This document shows, piece after piece, positions 19,592 to 30,564 of a stretch of 64,000 nt of DNA. Position 1 is the first letter of the stretch, and each line of letters starts with the position of its first letter. This DNA comes from Micropterix aruncella (taxonomy: Eukaryota; Arthropoda; Insecta; Lepidoptera; Micropterigidae): positions 9,420,799 through 9,484,798 of the forward strand of contig OX155960.1 of the NCBI GenBank assembly GCA_944548615.1, in the 5' to 3' direction. Under the pieces are notes generated by a model. That model did no database searches, was not told the origin of the DNA, and saw only the letters and a program-made list of their open reading frames with translations. A program made the translations under genes and the position numbers.

Positions 19592-20523
19592 CCCTTTATT
19601 ATAGCTTCATGTGACATTTCTGTAACAAACCACTAATCCCCTCAAAAATCCCCCTAAATAAGGCACTAAATTCATTTAGTTCATTTGAATCCGTCTAGCA
19701 CTACTGTACCCTACCACTTAGTATCGAGTACAACTCATAGATAGCGTAACTAAGCGACTTATGTGAGTTTAATTGTTGCGCGTTGATGAAAGTGATAAAT
19801 TAGAACTAAGACAAGTGTTGAATGACTGATAAAAAAATATAAAGAGTGTATACAATTGTGTGGTTTTCATGGAAACCTGTAGGTAAGAATATAATTTTAT
19901 CCATTCAAAATTTCGAAGCAAAAGATGGCAAGTTAGGATGTTCTAACATTTACTGGAACTGACTATGGCAAATTCTTGGTTATTATACCGAAGAGTAAGC
20001 AAGGCAAAATATCTCAACGGCAAACAAATCTTGTCCAGTCTTCAGCAGAATTTAGACTTGAGATAGGCGAAACCTTAAGCGAGCTTGGCCTGAAGCCTAA
20101 CATCAAGAGTCGAAGGTCTTTAGAAGATGAAATTCAAGCCAAAAAACATAAGGGCCCTGCGCAACATGTTCCTCCATTGACAGTAAGGCAGGACCAGGTC
20201 GGTCATTGGCCGATTTGGGTTAAAAAAAGGATACGTTGCAAGATTCCCAAGTGCACTGGCGTTTCAAAAACAATTTGCGAAAAATGCAGTGTAGCATTAT
20301 GCTATAATAAACAACATATTTGTTTCAAATTTTTCCATACAACATAAATGTTTTTTTATACGTTCAACTCAATGTTACAGTAATGTCACATTCCCTTAAA
20401 TGTCAAATAAATGATTAATAATAAATATTTTTGAATTTCTGAGAAATACGTGTTTTTTTATTTGCCTAAGCCTATCTTATTATCAACATTATTTTTTGTT
20501 TGAAGATCTTGGGCTACAAAGGG
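19592..20523 (+). mobile_element. Deleted piggyBac-like element with TTAA on both sides
   Basis: TTAA at 19588-19591 and 20524-20527 flanks inverted ends CCCTTTATTATAGC and GGGCTACAAAGGG. The interior retains the C-terminal part of a piggyBac-type transposase. At 932 bp it has lost most of the coding region, including the DDD catalytic core. Confidence 0.7.
19964..20347 (+). pseudogene. piggyBac-like transposase, C-terminal fragment
   Basis: The sequence first reads NSWLLYRRVSKAK (19967-20005), a segment that follows the catalytic core in piggyBac-like transposases, then shifts frame to QRQTNLVQSSAEFRLEIGET. After a variable linker come VRQDQVGHWPIWVKKRIRC and CTGVSKTICEKCSVALC, ending CFKFFHTT and a stop at 20345-20347. 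The D..GHWP...........RC..C......C..C...LC.......CF..FH pattern is the family's C-terminal zinc-binding domain. The upstream ATG of the open frame (19976) is not a native start. Confidence 0.7.
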
Positions 20524-20527
20524 TTAA

Positions 20528-21339
20528 AAATGAATCTGAATCTGAATCTGATGACCCTGCGAAAACTGTAAGACTAATCAGATGAGATAAAACGCCATAG
20601 ATGATTGAATGATATTGGCAAATAAATGCCAAAATAAGCAACTACGATACAAGAGATTAAAATATATTATGAGACCCCAGTACATGCTCTGATGGTCTAT
20701 CAGTAGCTCCACACTAAGACCTGAAACATCCCGAAGAAAGCCTACGGCGGCTCGCTCTTCCAAATTATCGTACATTCGTTTGGCTTTTGAGGATTTGGCC
20801 GACGAAACGGCCGCCATATTTCATCTCGGATTAGCGGGAGTGGGCCTCTCGCTTTTCTGGACATCCGGATGCGCTCACGTGCGCTCACATACAAATGGCT
20901 CAGCGACATACCGCCCTCAATATCCGAACAATCATCATTTGTTATTTATAACGTATGCGGACCGCAATCCGTACAGCAGATGCTCCCGAGCGATGTCGTG
21001 TCGTATAAATGCGGGATGACATCTGAATAAACTCATCTATAAATAGAATAACCTACTTTGGATAAAATAATAACATTTTGTTTCATTGATTAGTGGTTTT
21101 ATTGTTCAATGTTGGATAATTTTGTTTAGGGCGATATGAGTTTAACGACAAAAATATTTAGTTTTATATTTTTATGTTATTTTCTTGTTCAATGTATTAA
21201 TTTTATAGCATTAATTTAGTTATATAAGTCATTTATTGTTAGACTTACACTCTAGATTTAATATTCAAGGGCGAATTGGATTCGTCTGTAATGCTCTTGA
21301 ATAATATTTGAAAGTAATAAATAAATAATAATAAATAAA
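20528..21339. other. Intergenic sequence with LINE tails
   Basis: A TGAATC tandem at 20530-20550 and, at 21270-21339, GGGCGAATTGGATTCGTCTG to AATAAATAAATAATAATAAA look like two LINE 3' ends. No gene is supported; the open frames near 20600-21000 run in opposite directions and show no motif. Confidence 0.35.
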
Positions 21340-21903
21340 TAAATGATACCTCAGAAAAATATCCGAAAAGGGCGGACACGCGAAAAAATAGGCGGGGTCA
21401 ATTTTGTAAGGTTTGACCAATAAAAATCCAGCGTTGACGAAGCGTCAAGCGCGATTCCACGTCCGCTCGCTCCGGGGACCCGGCGCATAATAAACGGTAT
21501 ATCGCAGCGCTAGCACAGAATAACTATCTTTTCGCAGTGGTGGTAAAAGGGTGTTAATGACAAAGCATATTTAGCGTAACTCTCAGAGCGCTCTCCCGTT
21601 TTAATTAATTGTAATTGATTTCGGTCCTAAATAAAAAATGTGGATAAGTACTGCTCTAGAGAATTAACCAGTCAATATAATGAAATTATAATAAAACACA
21701 CTCACTGCTTACATTGTAGGAGTAATCGCGCCTGAAAGTTTTCGAAGTCAGTTTAAAGCTTTAATGTCCAAGGCAATGAGCAACTTTCTTGAGTAAAATT
21801 TTAAATTGGTTCCTTATAGAAGGATTCACTTAGAAACTTTTTTTAAATGATGCTTATAAAAAAACACTTTTCGGATATAGTCGTTCACAGGTATTATGTC
21901 GCC
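21340..21903 (+). mobile_element. TTAA-flanked MITE, copy 1 (left end damaged)
   Basis: Aligned with 48978-49501 throughout: TTTGACCAATAAAAATCCAG, CGTTGACGAAGCGTCA, GCGCATAATAAACGGTATAT, ATATTTAGCGTAACTCTCAG and AATGTCCAAGGCAATGAGCA. The right end is TATTATGTCGCC followed by TTAA. The left end lacks the TTAAGGCGACATGA terminus and abuts an AATA-rich LINE tail. Confidence 0.65.
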
Positions 21904-22252
21904 TTAAATTGTTTTATTACCTATTATTTGTTGCATAATTTTGTTAAATTATTTAATTTTATAGGGGGGTTGATCTCAAATCGTCACTTAATTTAACGGA
22001 ATGTATATAGTATCGGCACTTTTTCATTTATATTAAAAAAAATAATTTCGACAATTTTAATGCTTAATCATTCAAATTTACATAAAAAAGGAATAAAAAT
22101 ACATTTGAAGATAGTTTATGAAACAAGTGACTATGTTAAAACGAATAAAAAAGACGAGAGCTGTTACAAAAATTGAGCTACTATATATATATAATTATTT
22201 TTATTACGGTTTTTCTATGAAATAATAATTTGCTTTATATATTTATACATAT
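21904..22252. other. AT-rich, no recognisable feature
   Basis: Very AT-rich stretch without coding potential or internal repeat match. Confidence 0.35.
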
Positions 22253-22709
22253 ATATCCTACTAATATTATAAAAGCGAAAGTTTGTATGTATGTATGGAT
22301 GTTTGTTACTCTTTCACGTAAAAACTACTTAATGGATTTTGATGAAACTTTACAATAATATAGCTTACACATCAGAATAACATATAGGCTATAATTTATA
22401 AAGATATAGTGTGAATTATCTAAAATATAACGATAACTGTCAAGTAAGTAGGAAAAAATCTAAGAAATTGACATTCGAAATTTAAATTCTATCCTACTAT
22501 CCTACTAATATTATAAACGCGAAAGTTTGTATGTATGTATGGATGTTTGTTACTGTTTCACGCAAAAACTACTGAATGGATTTTGATGACACTTTATAAT
22601 AATTTAGCTTACACATAGGCTATAATTTATAAAGATATATGGTTTTCTATCATCATTATCACAATTTTCCATCACCACGCGGGTGAAACCGCTGGGCGCA
22701 GAGCTAGTA
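22253..22709 (+). mobile_element. Lep1-like Helitron repeats, two nested units
   Basis: Two starts, TCCTACTAATATTATAAAAG (22256) and TCCTACTAATATTATAAACG (22498), each continue into GCGAAAGTTTGTATGTATGT, ACTACTKAATGGATTTTGAT and ACATAGGCTATAATTTATAA. The second unit ends CACGCGGGTGAAACCGCTGG then GCGCAGAGCTAG and T, a hairpin before CTAG. This arrangement is the common lepidopteran Helitron family described as Lep1. The first unit is 3'-truncated. Confidence 0.75.
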
Positions 22710-22734
22710 CGTATATATTTTCGGAATGAACTCA

Positions 22735-23020
22735 TTAAGATGTTTAATTATACACTAAACACAATATATTTATGTCAATTTGTTAACATTTGTAGATTGG
22801 GAGATTTGGACAACTATTTACTTGATAGTTGGACATTTAAAATGCCCTATGATACTCAGTCTGACAAAACCATTCTAACAATATGGCTACCTACTTCTAA
22901 ATCGGTTGGAGTGTTTGAAAGTTATGGTGGAATAAAGAAACGGGAAACAATCATAAATGAACCCTGAATACATTTCACTCCTTTTTTGTTATATTAGGCA
23001 GTCATTTAAAAAAAAAATAT
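22735..23020 (+). repeat. ~290-bp dispersed repeat, copy 1
   Basis: Blocks ACACTAAACACAATATATTT, GACAACTATTTACTTGATAG, TTCTAAATCGGTTGGAGTGT and TGAACCCTGAATACATTTCA match 37455-37710 (direct) and the reverse complement of 46870-47015. The open frame across it is broken in the other copies. Confidence 0.6.
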
Positions 23021-23193
23021 ATTTTTAACAAAATAATAATATCACGATTTTCATATTAAATATGTAGATGTTTAACGTAGCATACCTGACTATCTACATA
23101 CGCTGTTTTCCCGATTTTGTTTTGATCTTTTTATTGTGGATTATTTTTGTATAGATGTAAGACGTTATGATTATTTTGCAAGATGACTATTAA

Positions 23194-23516
23194 CCCTTCT
23201 GTCTTTGGTGACCCTTCTATCGCGGGGTAAAAAATTCTGCCCGGGACAGTTTTGCGCATGAAGTCGATGGCCTTGAGAAAAAACGACCATAACTTTTAAA
23301 TTACTATACGGATCGTAAAAAGAATAACTGTATAATGATCGCAAATATGTATAAATATTATAACATTATAACATTATCTCGTAAAACAATTAAGATAATA
23401 ATGAATAAATATTACAAAGTTAGCACAGCGCGGAGCGCCCTAACCAATATTGATTAGATACCATTTTAGGCATTTGTAAGCGTCTAACCAAGAATGGTTA
23501 GCTCACATAGGAAGGG
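23194..23516. mobile_element. piggyBac-type MITE, copy 1
   Basis: TTAA (23190-23193) plus CCCTTCTGTC at the left and CATAGGAAGGG plus TTAA (23517-23520) at the right. Internal blocks GCCCGGGACAGTTTTGCGCA, ACTATACGGATCGTAAAAAG and TCTAACCAAGAATGGTTAGC recur inverted at 39625-39854. CCCT ends and TTAA duplications are diagnostic of the piggyBac superfamily. Confidence 0.75.
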
Positions 23517-23520
23517 TTAA

Positions 23521-24070
23521 TATTTTATGACAATTATTTATTTTATATGTATACCCACGTACCTACAATCAGTTCTGTTATTTTTATTTGTTTACCATGT
23601 AAAGCCGTCTTTAGTCAACGCTACTGTCAAACGAATATTTCTGTTTGATTAGTTTTATATCAATATATTACTAGCAGTATGCGATACGAAAAAACAATTA
23701 TATATGCGATACAAAAAAACAATTATAATATGCAATAACTAGCTATAAATGATTATTCATGCTTTTATTGTATATTCTGAATGAATAATAAGCTTATTTT
23801 TAGCAATAAAGTAATTCAATATACACACAAAGTGGTAAGAAAAATATCTACAAAATACAATACATAATAGAAGTACAAAAATCAATATCCCCAAATTAAA
23901 AACCCCAAGTTTCTGTGGACACTCATAGCACTTTTATACCACATTATTATGATATGATAAATTCTCGACACAATAATATGCTTAGTTTAGTATTTAATCT
24001 TTAAAAAAATATATAAGCAAGTAATTTTACTTTAATAATGCATAATTCTATGACAATAATATGTATTATA
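23521..24070. other. AT-rich, no recognisable feature
   Basis: No gene seen. A short duplicated string (TATGCGATACRAAAAAACAA) occurs at 23679-23725. Confidence 0.4.
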
Positions 24071-24427
24071 CAGTGTGAGTATTTAAATAGCGATATCCTA
24101 GAAGTGGTGAATCAGTACGAGCATAACAGCAACTTATGTTAAAAAAAAATAAAAATAACGAAAAAAAAAGGTATTTTATTTTCGAAAAATTTGACTGATA
24201 TATAAAATTTGACAAGCGTTGAGCGCGCTGCGCCATATAGCAATAGGTGATCGCGAATAAACAATATTCGCGATATTTTATCTACCGCTTGATGGCGCAA
24301 GGCGCTCAACTCTTTTTATACTACTTTTCAACACAAAAAAAACCGGTTCTTTTTTTAACAAAATTTAATTTTTTGCTTGTGTTGATTTAGCCACCTCAAG
24401 GTGTCCCTTATTTAAAAACTCACCCTG
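24071..24427. mobile_element. MITE with TA duplication and central palindrome
   Basis: TA flanks CAGTGTGAGTATTTAAATA at the left and its imperfect inverse at the right (TTATTTAAAAACTCACCCTG), as in Tc1/mariner-type elements. The middle has nested inverted repeats: GTTGAGCGCGCTGCGCCA (24218-24235) against TGGCGCAAGGCGCTCAAC (24293-24310), and TCGCGAATA against TATTCGCGA inside. Confidence 0.65.
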
Positions 24428-24692
24428 TATAACTCTTATTACAGAACATTGATTCTATATATTTAAAATTAAATATCATAAAACTAATGATTCTCTCCAT
24501 TTGTACTGAATTTAATGTAAGTTTAATAATTTATTTCTAAAATTTTAATTTTTATGATAATTTTAAAGGATCCCTTTTTTTTAATCGTTAGTTAAACATA
24601 AACAGCACATAGACAACATCTAATATAGCATGCGGTGTACCTACACATTGGATATAATGGTCTAGTAAGAATTTATGTAAATATTTTAGTAA

Positions 24693-25008
24693 GGGGCTTT
24701 CTAGACGATCAAGCATGCTTGTCAAGCATCGCGTTGTGGGCTGAGAGGGGATCGTAAACCGCAGGATATATGCAAATATATTTTTTAATATTTACCAAAA
24801 ATGCCTTATTTTGTAGTTGTATACGAGGGAGTCAGGTTAATTAGACGTAATTAATTGATGAATGACGTGATTCCCTGGTACAAACTACAAAATTATGCAT
24901 TTTTGGTAAATATAAAAAAATATATTTGCATATTTCCTGCGGTTTACGATCCCTTCCCAGCCCGCGACGCGATGCTTGACCAGCATGCTTGATCGTCTAA
25001 AGAGCCCC
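24693..25008. mobile_element. Foldback MITE with ~150-bp arms and TAA duplication
   Basis: TAA at 24690-24692 and 25009-25011. The arms GGGGCTTTCTAGACGATCAA, GCATGCTTGTCAAGCATCGC, GATCGTAAACCGCAGGATAT and TTACCAAAAATGCCTTATTT are repeated inverted on the right with few mismatches. The spacer is only ~10-20 bp. A 3-bp TAA duplication suggests PIF/Harbinger. Confidence 0.8.
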
Positions 25009-25128
25009 TAACGATTATTGTATTTTTGGATTATTGTTCGTGTAATAATTACTCTAACTATAATAAATAACAAATACTGTAAAATAAATCAATCTGAATC
25101 TGCCGGTGTTTGAAATTAGACGACAATT

Positions 25129-25343
25129 AGAGCTGTCGACTACAAAGAGCGAACCCGTCACCTCAGGAAATTTAACGATATTGATCGTTCTGTTTCCCGT
25201 GAGGTGAGCGCAGAAGACTTAGGAAAACCAGTCCACCGTCAAGTTCCGCCACATGCCCGTAATATACCAACGCCTCACCGCGAGATACCTAGGTCACCCA
25301 GCGGACTGACACTCGTGCCCTTACTACCAGTTGCAACCAGATT
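25129..25343 (+). mobile_element. 664-bp family, 5' 215 bp only
   Basis: From AGAGCTGTCGACTACAAAGA to TTGCAACCAGATTT, matching the first third of the full copies. It is cut off where ATTTATTTTATTTTATTTAC begins, which looks like the tail of a LINE inserted on the minus strand. Confidence 0.7.
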
Positions 25344-26273
25344 TATTTTATTTTATTTACATATACATTCAAATGCATGAGCACAATAGAAAATGAATTG
25401 CCAAATATTAAAATGCCGTTGTATGCTTCTAAAATTATATACACATCTGCCTGAGCCCAGGTTACATAGCGCATACATTAAACACAAATAATTATCTTTC
25501 TATTATGCTAAGCAAAGAGCAGCCGAGCCCGCCTTGCTAGGCACCCCTGTGTTAAGGCGAGCTCACTTTTGGAGTCCCACTAGAGTGCCACGGTTGTGTC
25601 AAAGAAAAATTAAAGATAACATTTTAAAAAAAAAAATATTTTAATTTGTATTTATTATTATTATTGTTTTTTCCTTTTTTTATTTTTTATTCCCCTTTTT
25701 TAGTATTTTAACCATTAATCTAAACCGCAGACTAAAATCTACAAGCGCGAATCCCCTCTTTTGCCGTACAGAAGTGACTGTCGCATAACATTCATACGAG
25801 ATAGATATATAGTATGAACACGGATAATATTTTCGCGCTATCCACTCTATTGTAACGCCACTAGATGGCGCTGAAGCACATCAACTTCTATACCGATCAA
25901 CCGATCAATACAATACAATACAATACAATCAACTCTTCCAGTAGATCAGCATTCGTATATTTGGATGCGTCACAAAATTAAATGCTTTAAATTTAATTAT
26001 TAACAACATAACTATCATGATAGCTGTTATATTATATTCAATATTACCTACTTACAAATAAGCAAATTACACTAATGTCATTAAAAGTAATAGAGAATAA
26101 TATGTTAAAATAGAAATGCAAATTCTACGTAGAATAATCAACGTAAAATAATTTTATTGTCAATCCAGCAATATGCCTTCGTATTTTTTAAACATAAATA
26201 GATGTTATACTAAATTATATGAGAATTAGAATGTCAGCTATCATAATACCCTTATGTTAACATTTTACAAATT
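25344..26273. other. Intergenic sequence with a possible LINE 3' end
   Basis: 25344-25560 may be the 3' region of a minus-strand LINE (TAAAATAAAAT-type tail, then CAAATGCATGAGCACAATAG). At 25855-25905, CCACTAGATGGCGCTGAAGC followed by ACATCAACTTCTATACC is repeated at 28330-28380. No gene is supported. Confidence 0.35.
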
Positions 26274-26570
26274 TTGCTAATTATCAACATGGAAAATAAA
26301 CTCGGAATTTTCAAACTCCCTTATACCATAAATTGGGTTTCTTACCAAATTATTTATAATTATCTTTTTAAATTGGTCCTCTCCAAGGCTTTTCATTTGC
26401 TCTGGAATCTTGTTGTAAAAGGACAAATTTTGGCGAAAAAAAACCGTATCGCACTTTGCTAAGTCGCTGTCGGTTTATGTGGGGATTGGATTTATTCCTC
26501 GTATCGTGATGATGAAAATCACTATTCACCGGAACTTCTGCTAGGCGTCTACGAAAATTACAAAACTAGG
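26274..26570 (-). pseudogene. Non-LTR reverse transcriptase C-terminal fragment
   Basis: One uninterrupted frame on the minus strand reads CNFRRRLAEVPVNSDFHHHD, TRNKSNPHINRQRLSKVRYG, FFRQNLSFYNKIPEQMKSLG, and a tail of about 35 codons ending with a stop at 26274-26276. HxxDTRNK....RLSKV..........FYNKIPE is the standard close of CR1-group reverse transcriptase ORFs. No start codon begins the frame, consistent with 5' truncation near 26570. It is the best preserved of the short tails here. Confidence 0.65.
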
Positions 26571-28474
26571 TCTACGATCACCATGAAATATGGTATACAT
26601 AGGAATTCGAGCACGGGTAATATTTTAGCGCTATCCACTGTAATGAGTGCCGATTATTTGGAAAACTAATGTTAATAAGAATTTTTAAATTAAAATGAAT
26701 TTCATGAATACTCGAACAAAAAGGTGAGGGTTTTCGTTTTCATGAATGTCAGAATGACCAGGGCGCCAGTTCCGTATCCACTACTCGAATCGGTTCACTC
26801 AAAACTGCACGTAAAGGCTCCCTTCGGCTAGGAGGTCCTACAATTGGGAAGCAGCACGGATAGTAAGTGCCGGTAGCTATCAGCCCTCAGGATGTGGTGA
26901 AACTAGCCTATCCGCCTGTAATGCGAGAGTACCTGCGTTGCAGGCAGCCGACCTTGACATTACGGGAAAATCTAGATTGATGGGAGAAGTTAAATCGTAG
27001 TTTAATTAAGAGCTATTAAGTTTTAGGTTTTGAAATAATTTAATTGACATAATTTAATTGAAATAATTTAAGTTTTGAAATAATTTAATTGATGGCCGAC
27101 GTATCGAGTGAGTCGAAATGACGATGTATTTTAAGTGATTCACTCAATGGTCTATCTTCAAAAAATCTAATATTAATCAAAAGTCTAATAGTAATTAAAG
27201 TGAATTAAATGTTGTTTTCTTTAAGAGAAATCGGTTCATGATATTATACAGAGTATCTGATAAATTACGACTTTTTATATGAATTAATTGCAGAATTACC
27301 TTTCGCCGGAATCCAGATAGGTATTCCGGGTTTTCACCTTAAAAAAACCTTGGTTTGGCCGCTGGGACCTCCAGAAATAAAATGAAAATATTCTGATTAA
27401 AGACTGCACAGCGTTTATTCAAAGGGTGTAAATTCGGTCGCAAGTTTATTCTTACAAAGTCTTAATCAGTTATCGTACTTCAACTTATATTTTAAACGAG
27501 AAGGTTAACTGTGGTATTTCGTGTATGTGAAATCATATATTCAAAACGAAGAAATATGCGAGCGAGTGGATGTGGAATTCAGGAAGATTGGAGGAGTTTT
27601 GTATTGCCGCGATTTCGCGGGTATTCTAATTATTCCTCAGATACCATGAATTTCGGGTTTCCTTTAATGATGTTTAAAATGGTGACAACGACCTAGCTTC
27701 GCCGATCTGGTCTTAAGGCTGAAGGCACGTATACGTTCCGAGATTATTTAAATTGGTGGAATTTCCTAATATTCACTTTCCCCAGCCGGAGTACAATATC
27801 CTACTTTAAAATACGGAAATTTGAATGTCGTTTAACGAATTAACCTTAGTCTACGTTTCAACAACGGCTCAGAGATTCGAAATGGGACGGTTGACCTTTA
27901 AAAACCCCAAAACGGGTACCGACGCAATGTAAGATTGCGCGGAAAGAATTTACTGAAAATACACTGAATTAAATGGGACTTGCCAGAGATATTCTTTGAG
28001 CGAGGTCCGCCGGGCTGCTTGGCTGATTTCACTGACTGATTTATTTATTTTGTACGCGATAACGATTCTATTCTTTCAACGGTTTTTATGGTTGTGGCGG
28101 GGTCCGGCCGGGCCGGCCCCGCCGACGTCCGTCTTCGTTCGTCGTCCAGAGAAGAAGAAATATGAGTGGGGGAAAAAGCGGTTTTGCCGTTTCAAATTAT
28201 CAGCGACGGATAAGAAATGTGGCTTGCCAGACGGTGATATTAATTGTTTTATGCCTAAAAATGTCCAATCCTAATTTAGGACATTTTATGTAAAGCGTAG
28301 TCTTTACACCACTTTGTGTAATTTGCCACTTGATGGCGCTGCAGCACATCAACTTCTATAGCGTTCAACCGATCGCCATGAACCCGCAATGAACACCACC
28401 CGTTTAACACCAGGTAATATTTCACTAGTACACAATACAATAACAATATACAATAATAACATTAATAACAAAGT
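26571..28474. other. Intergenic sequence, no supported gene
   Basis: Nearly 2 kb with no coding motif. 26740-26990 has balanced composition (CTCCCTTCGGCTAGGAGGTC, GCAGGCAGCCGACCTTGACA) and no in-window partner; it could be part of an unknown retroelement. 28080-28140 has a GC-rich partial palindrome, GGGGTCCGGCCGGGCCGGCC. Short open frames near 27511 and 27996 show no recognisable domain. Confidence 0.35.
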
Positions 28475-28928
28475 AATAGTTTAAAAAAAACACTCTAAAA
28501 ACACGCTTTTGGGCTATGATACGATATTCACATACACACGGCTTTGATACGATATTCCATTATGGAATGCCAGTGTCTATCTTCCGGCTTTATCATCAGA
28601 CCTCGAAACCTAATCGTGGTCAAAGTTCATTCCAAGAATTTTCTAATAAGTCCAAACACAGCTATGATACGATGTTCCATCATGAAGTTCCAGTTCATAT
28701 CTTCCGACTCCATCATCAGATCAGTTCGACAGTACCATATTATTGTATTGTCATCAGAACTACATACAGCTGCCAATTTTCATGACGCTACGATCCTTGG
28801 AAGACGGTTAAATTAGTTACCTTAGTTACCGCGTGTTTAAAACATAATCATAATAAAAACATTAATCATAAGTTCATAGGCTCACGCGTCACATAACGTT
28901 GTGAAATCCATTACAATACCCCGAAATG
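28475..28928 (+). mobile_element. Minisatellite-bearing element, copy 1
   Basis: Starts near AAAAACACGCTTTTGGGC and contains about two units of a 118-120 bp tandem repeat (GATACGATATTCCATTATGG, CTATCTTCCGGCTTTATCAT, GTGGTCAAAGTTCATTCCAA). It then runs through TACGATCCTTGGAAGACGGT, CACGCGTCACATAACGTTGT and GAAATCCATTACAATACCCC. Copies 2 and 3 are at 34874-35610 and 44959-45885 in the opposite orientation. Confidence 0.7.
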
Positions 28929-28929
28929 T

Positions 28930-29208
28930 CGCTGTAAGCCAAAATGAAGAGCAAAAGCGGGTGCGATTGCGATTCCGCTGTGAAAAATACATTTGGGCAT
29001 TTGGGCGCACAAAGCAGCGTTATTCGGCTTTCCTCTTTCATCTATCGCGCGTGACAAACGACTATTTTGACGTGTATAAAATGACCGAGCGCGAAAAAAG
29101 GTAGACCGCGACAGGTATGAGGCGTGTAGACCACCTAGTACGTAGCTTCGAATACTGCGGCCCACTGTATACCTGTCACCTTTTCATACGCTTTTTGTGG
29201 CTTACAAT
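28930..29208. mobile_element. Possible MITE with TGTAAGCCAMAAA ends
   Basis: Left TGTAAGCCAAAATGAAGAGC and right CGCTTTTTGTGGCTTACA are short inverted repeats ~280 bp apart. The right flank begins ATAT; no duplication is convincing. It directly follows the minisatellite-bearing element. Confidence 0.35.
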
Positions 29209-29381
29209 ATAGAATATGGAAATAAAGGGTTTTATTCAGAGGGAGTTATAAGCAACGCAAAGTGGATGCATGTACTCAACTTCATTTAACCGCACTACCC
29301 ATACGAACGTATGTGATACGTTTGCTGTAATATGATGCTTGAAAAATGCAAATCATTGTTATGCAGCATTATTATTATTAT

Positions 29382-29975
29382 TATTAGGCTATTGCATAGC
29401 TTTTATCGCGGGCCTAGGCCAGCGCGGCGACCGAATGAAGAAATTTCTTAACGAAAATTAATGATTTTAAACTGATAAGTACGTCTAAACGAGTACTGCT
29501 TACGATTCGAAAAAAATATATGTTAAACAAGAACATTTTATTAATATTCTTAGCTTGGAATATTTTAGATTTTGTTTATATTACATAGTGTAATTAATTT
29601 CTGAAATTAGGTCTAACCGAACACAAAAACGACTACTACGCAAATACTATCTGGCGTATTATTATGAAACGTGCACCATTTTAAAGATAATTTAATTATC
29701 TATCTTTTAATCAACGAATTTTTTCGAATAATCCGTTTTTTTGCTTTATCGGATAAAAAAATCGTGCGCTGCGCTCTATCGGAAGACGTTTAAATTATTC
29801 CGAATCGTTTGCTTCCGGAGTCGCAAATGATTCGGAATAATTTCAACGTTTTACGATAGAGCGCAGTTATCTGATATCAGAAAAAATAAAATAAATAAAT
29901 AATTATAATTGCATAAGTTGTTAAAAATGCTATGCAATAGCTTTACCGCGGCAGTCCCCGAGTGCCACACGTATT
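29382..29975 (+). mobile_element. ~590-bp hairpin-bearing repeat, copy 1
   Basis: Bounded by GGCTATTGCATAGCTTTTAT and GCTATGCAATAGCTTTACCG. Inside, TGCGCTCTATCGGAAGACGT to CGAATCGTTTGC (29770-29811) pairs with GCAAATGATTCGGAATAATT to CGATAGAGCGCA (29823-29865), a ~43-bp stem. The whole unit is present inverted at 47872-48556. Confidence 0.7.
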
Positions 29976-29984
29976 TTTATTATT

Positions 29985-30559
29985 ATATTATACACTAGCA
30001 GCTTATTATTATTATATTATCACATGCACTTGTTTTTAAACTTGTGACTGTTTTGCACTAAGAAAAATGTCCAGTTTGTTTTTAAAGCTATTGACAGAGA
30101 AAGCACTGATCACATCCTCCGGCAAAGCATTCCAAGCATCCACTACACGATTTGTCAAAAAATATTTCCTGGGGTTCGATGCTGCAATTGTCTATTTAGC
30201 TTCAACGAGTGTCCACGCAGTTGCTTATTGGTGTTCAGGGTATTCATGCTCTCGATGTTAAGCACACTGTAATAACCGTGAAGCATTTTGTAGCTTTCTA
30301 GTAAGTCTCCTCGCTGCCTACGTTCCTCTAATGTTGTCAGGCGAAGTTCTTTCATTCGTACTTCGTATGGTTTGTTCCTCAGCGATAGCACCAACTTTGT
30401 TGCTCGTCTCTGAACTCTTTCCAGGTGCTCTATATCCTTCCGAAAGTAAGGATTCCATACCTGGTAGGAGTATTCGAGGAGCGGGCGAATGTAGGTTTTA
30501 TAGAGCTTGAGGAAAAGTTCACTGGCGATAGTGGAAAAAGCATTTCTTATTAAATGCAT
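29985..30559 (-). pseudogene. CR1-type reverse transcriptase C-terminal fragment
   Basis: The minus strand reads LFLKLYKTYIRPLLEYSYQV, WNPYFRKDIEHLERVQRRAT and LEERRQRGDLLESYKMLHG, then a one-base frameshift near 30160 into RKYFLTNRVVDAWNALPEDV and INSFKNKLD-like codons. YIRPLLEY..QVW.P....DI..LE.VQRRATK is the thumb region of CR1/Rex LINEs. The polymerase core is lost. A TTA-rich tail (29985-30020) marks the 3' end. Its 5' edge meets an unrelated LINE tail on the plus strand across a duplicated TGCATTATTATGC. Confidence 0.7.
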
Positions 30560-30564
30560 TATTA

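Noticed and set aside
22683..22967. 94-codon plus-strand frame after the Helitron end
   Set aside because: Coincides with a three-copy dispersed repeat in which the frame is broken in the other copies.
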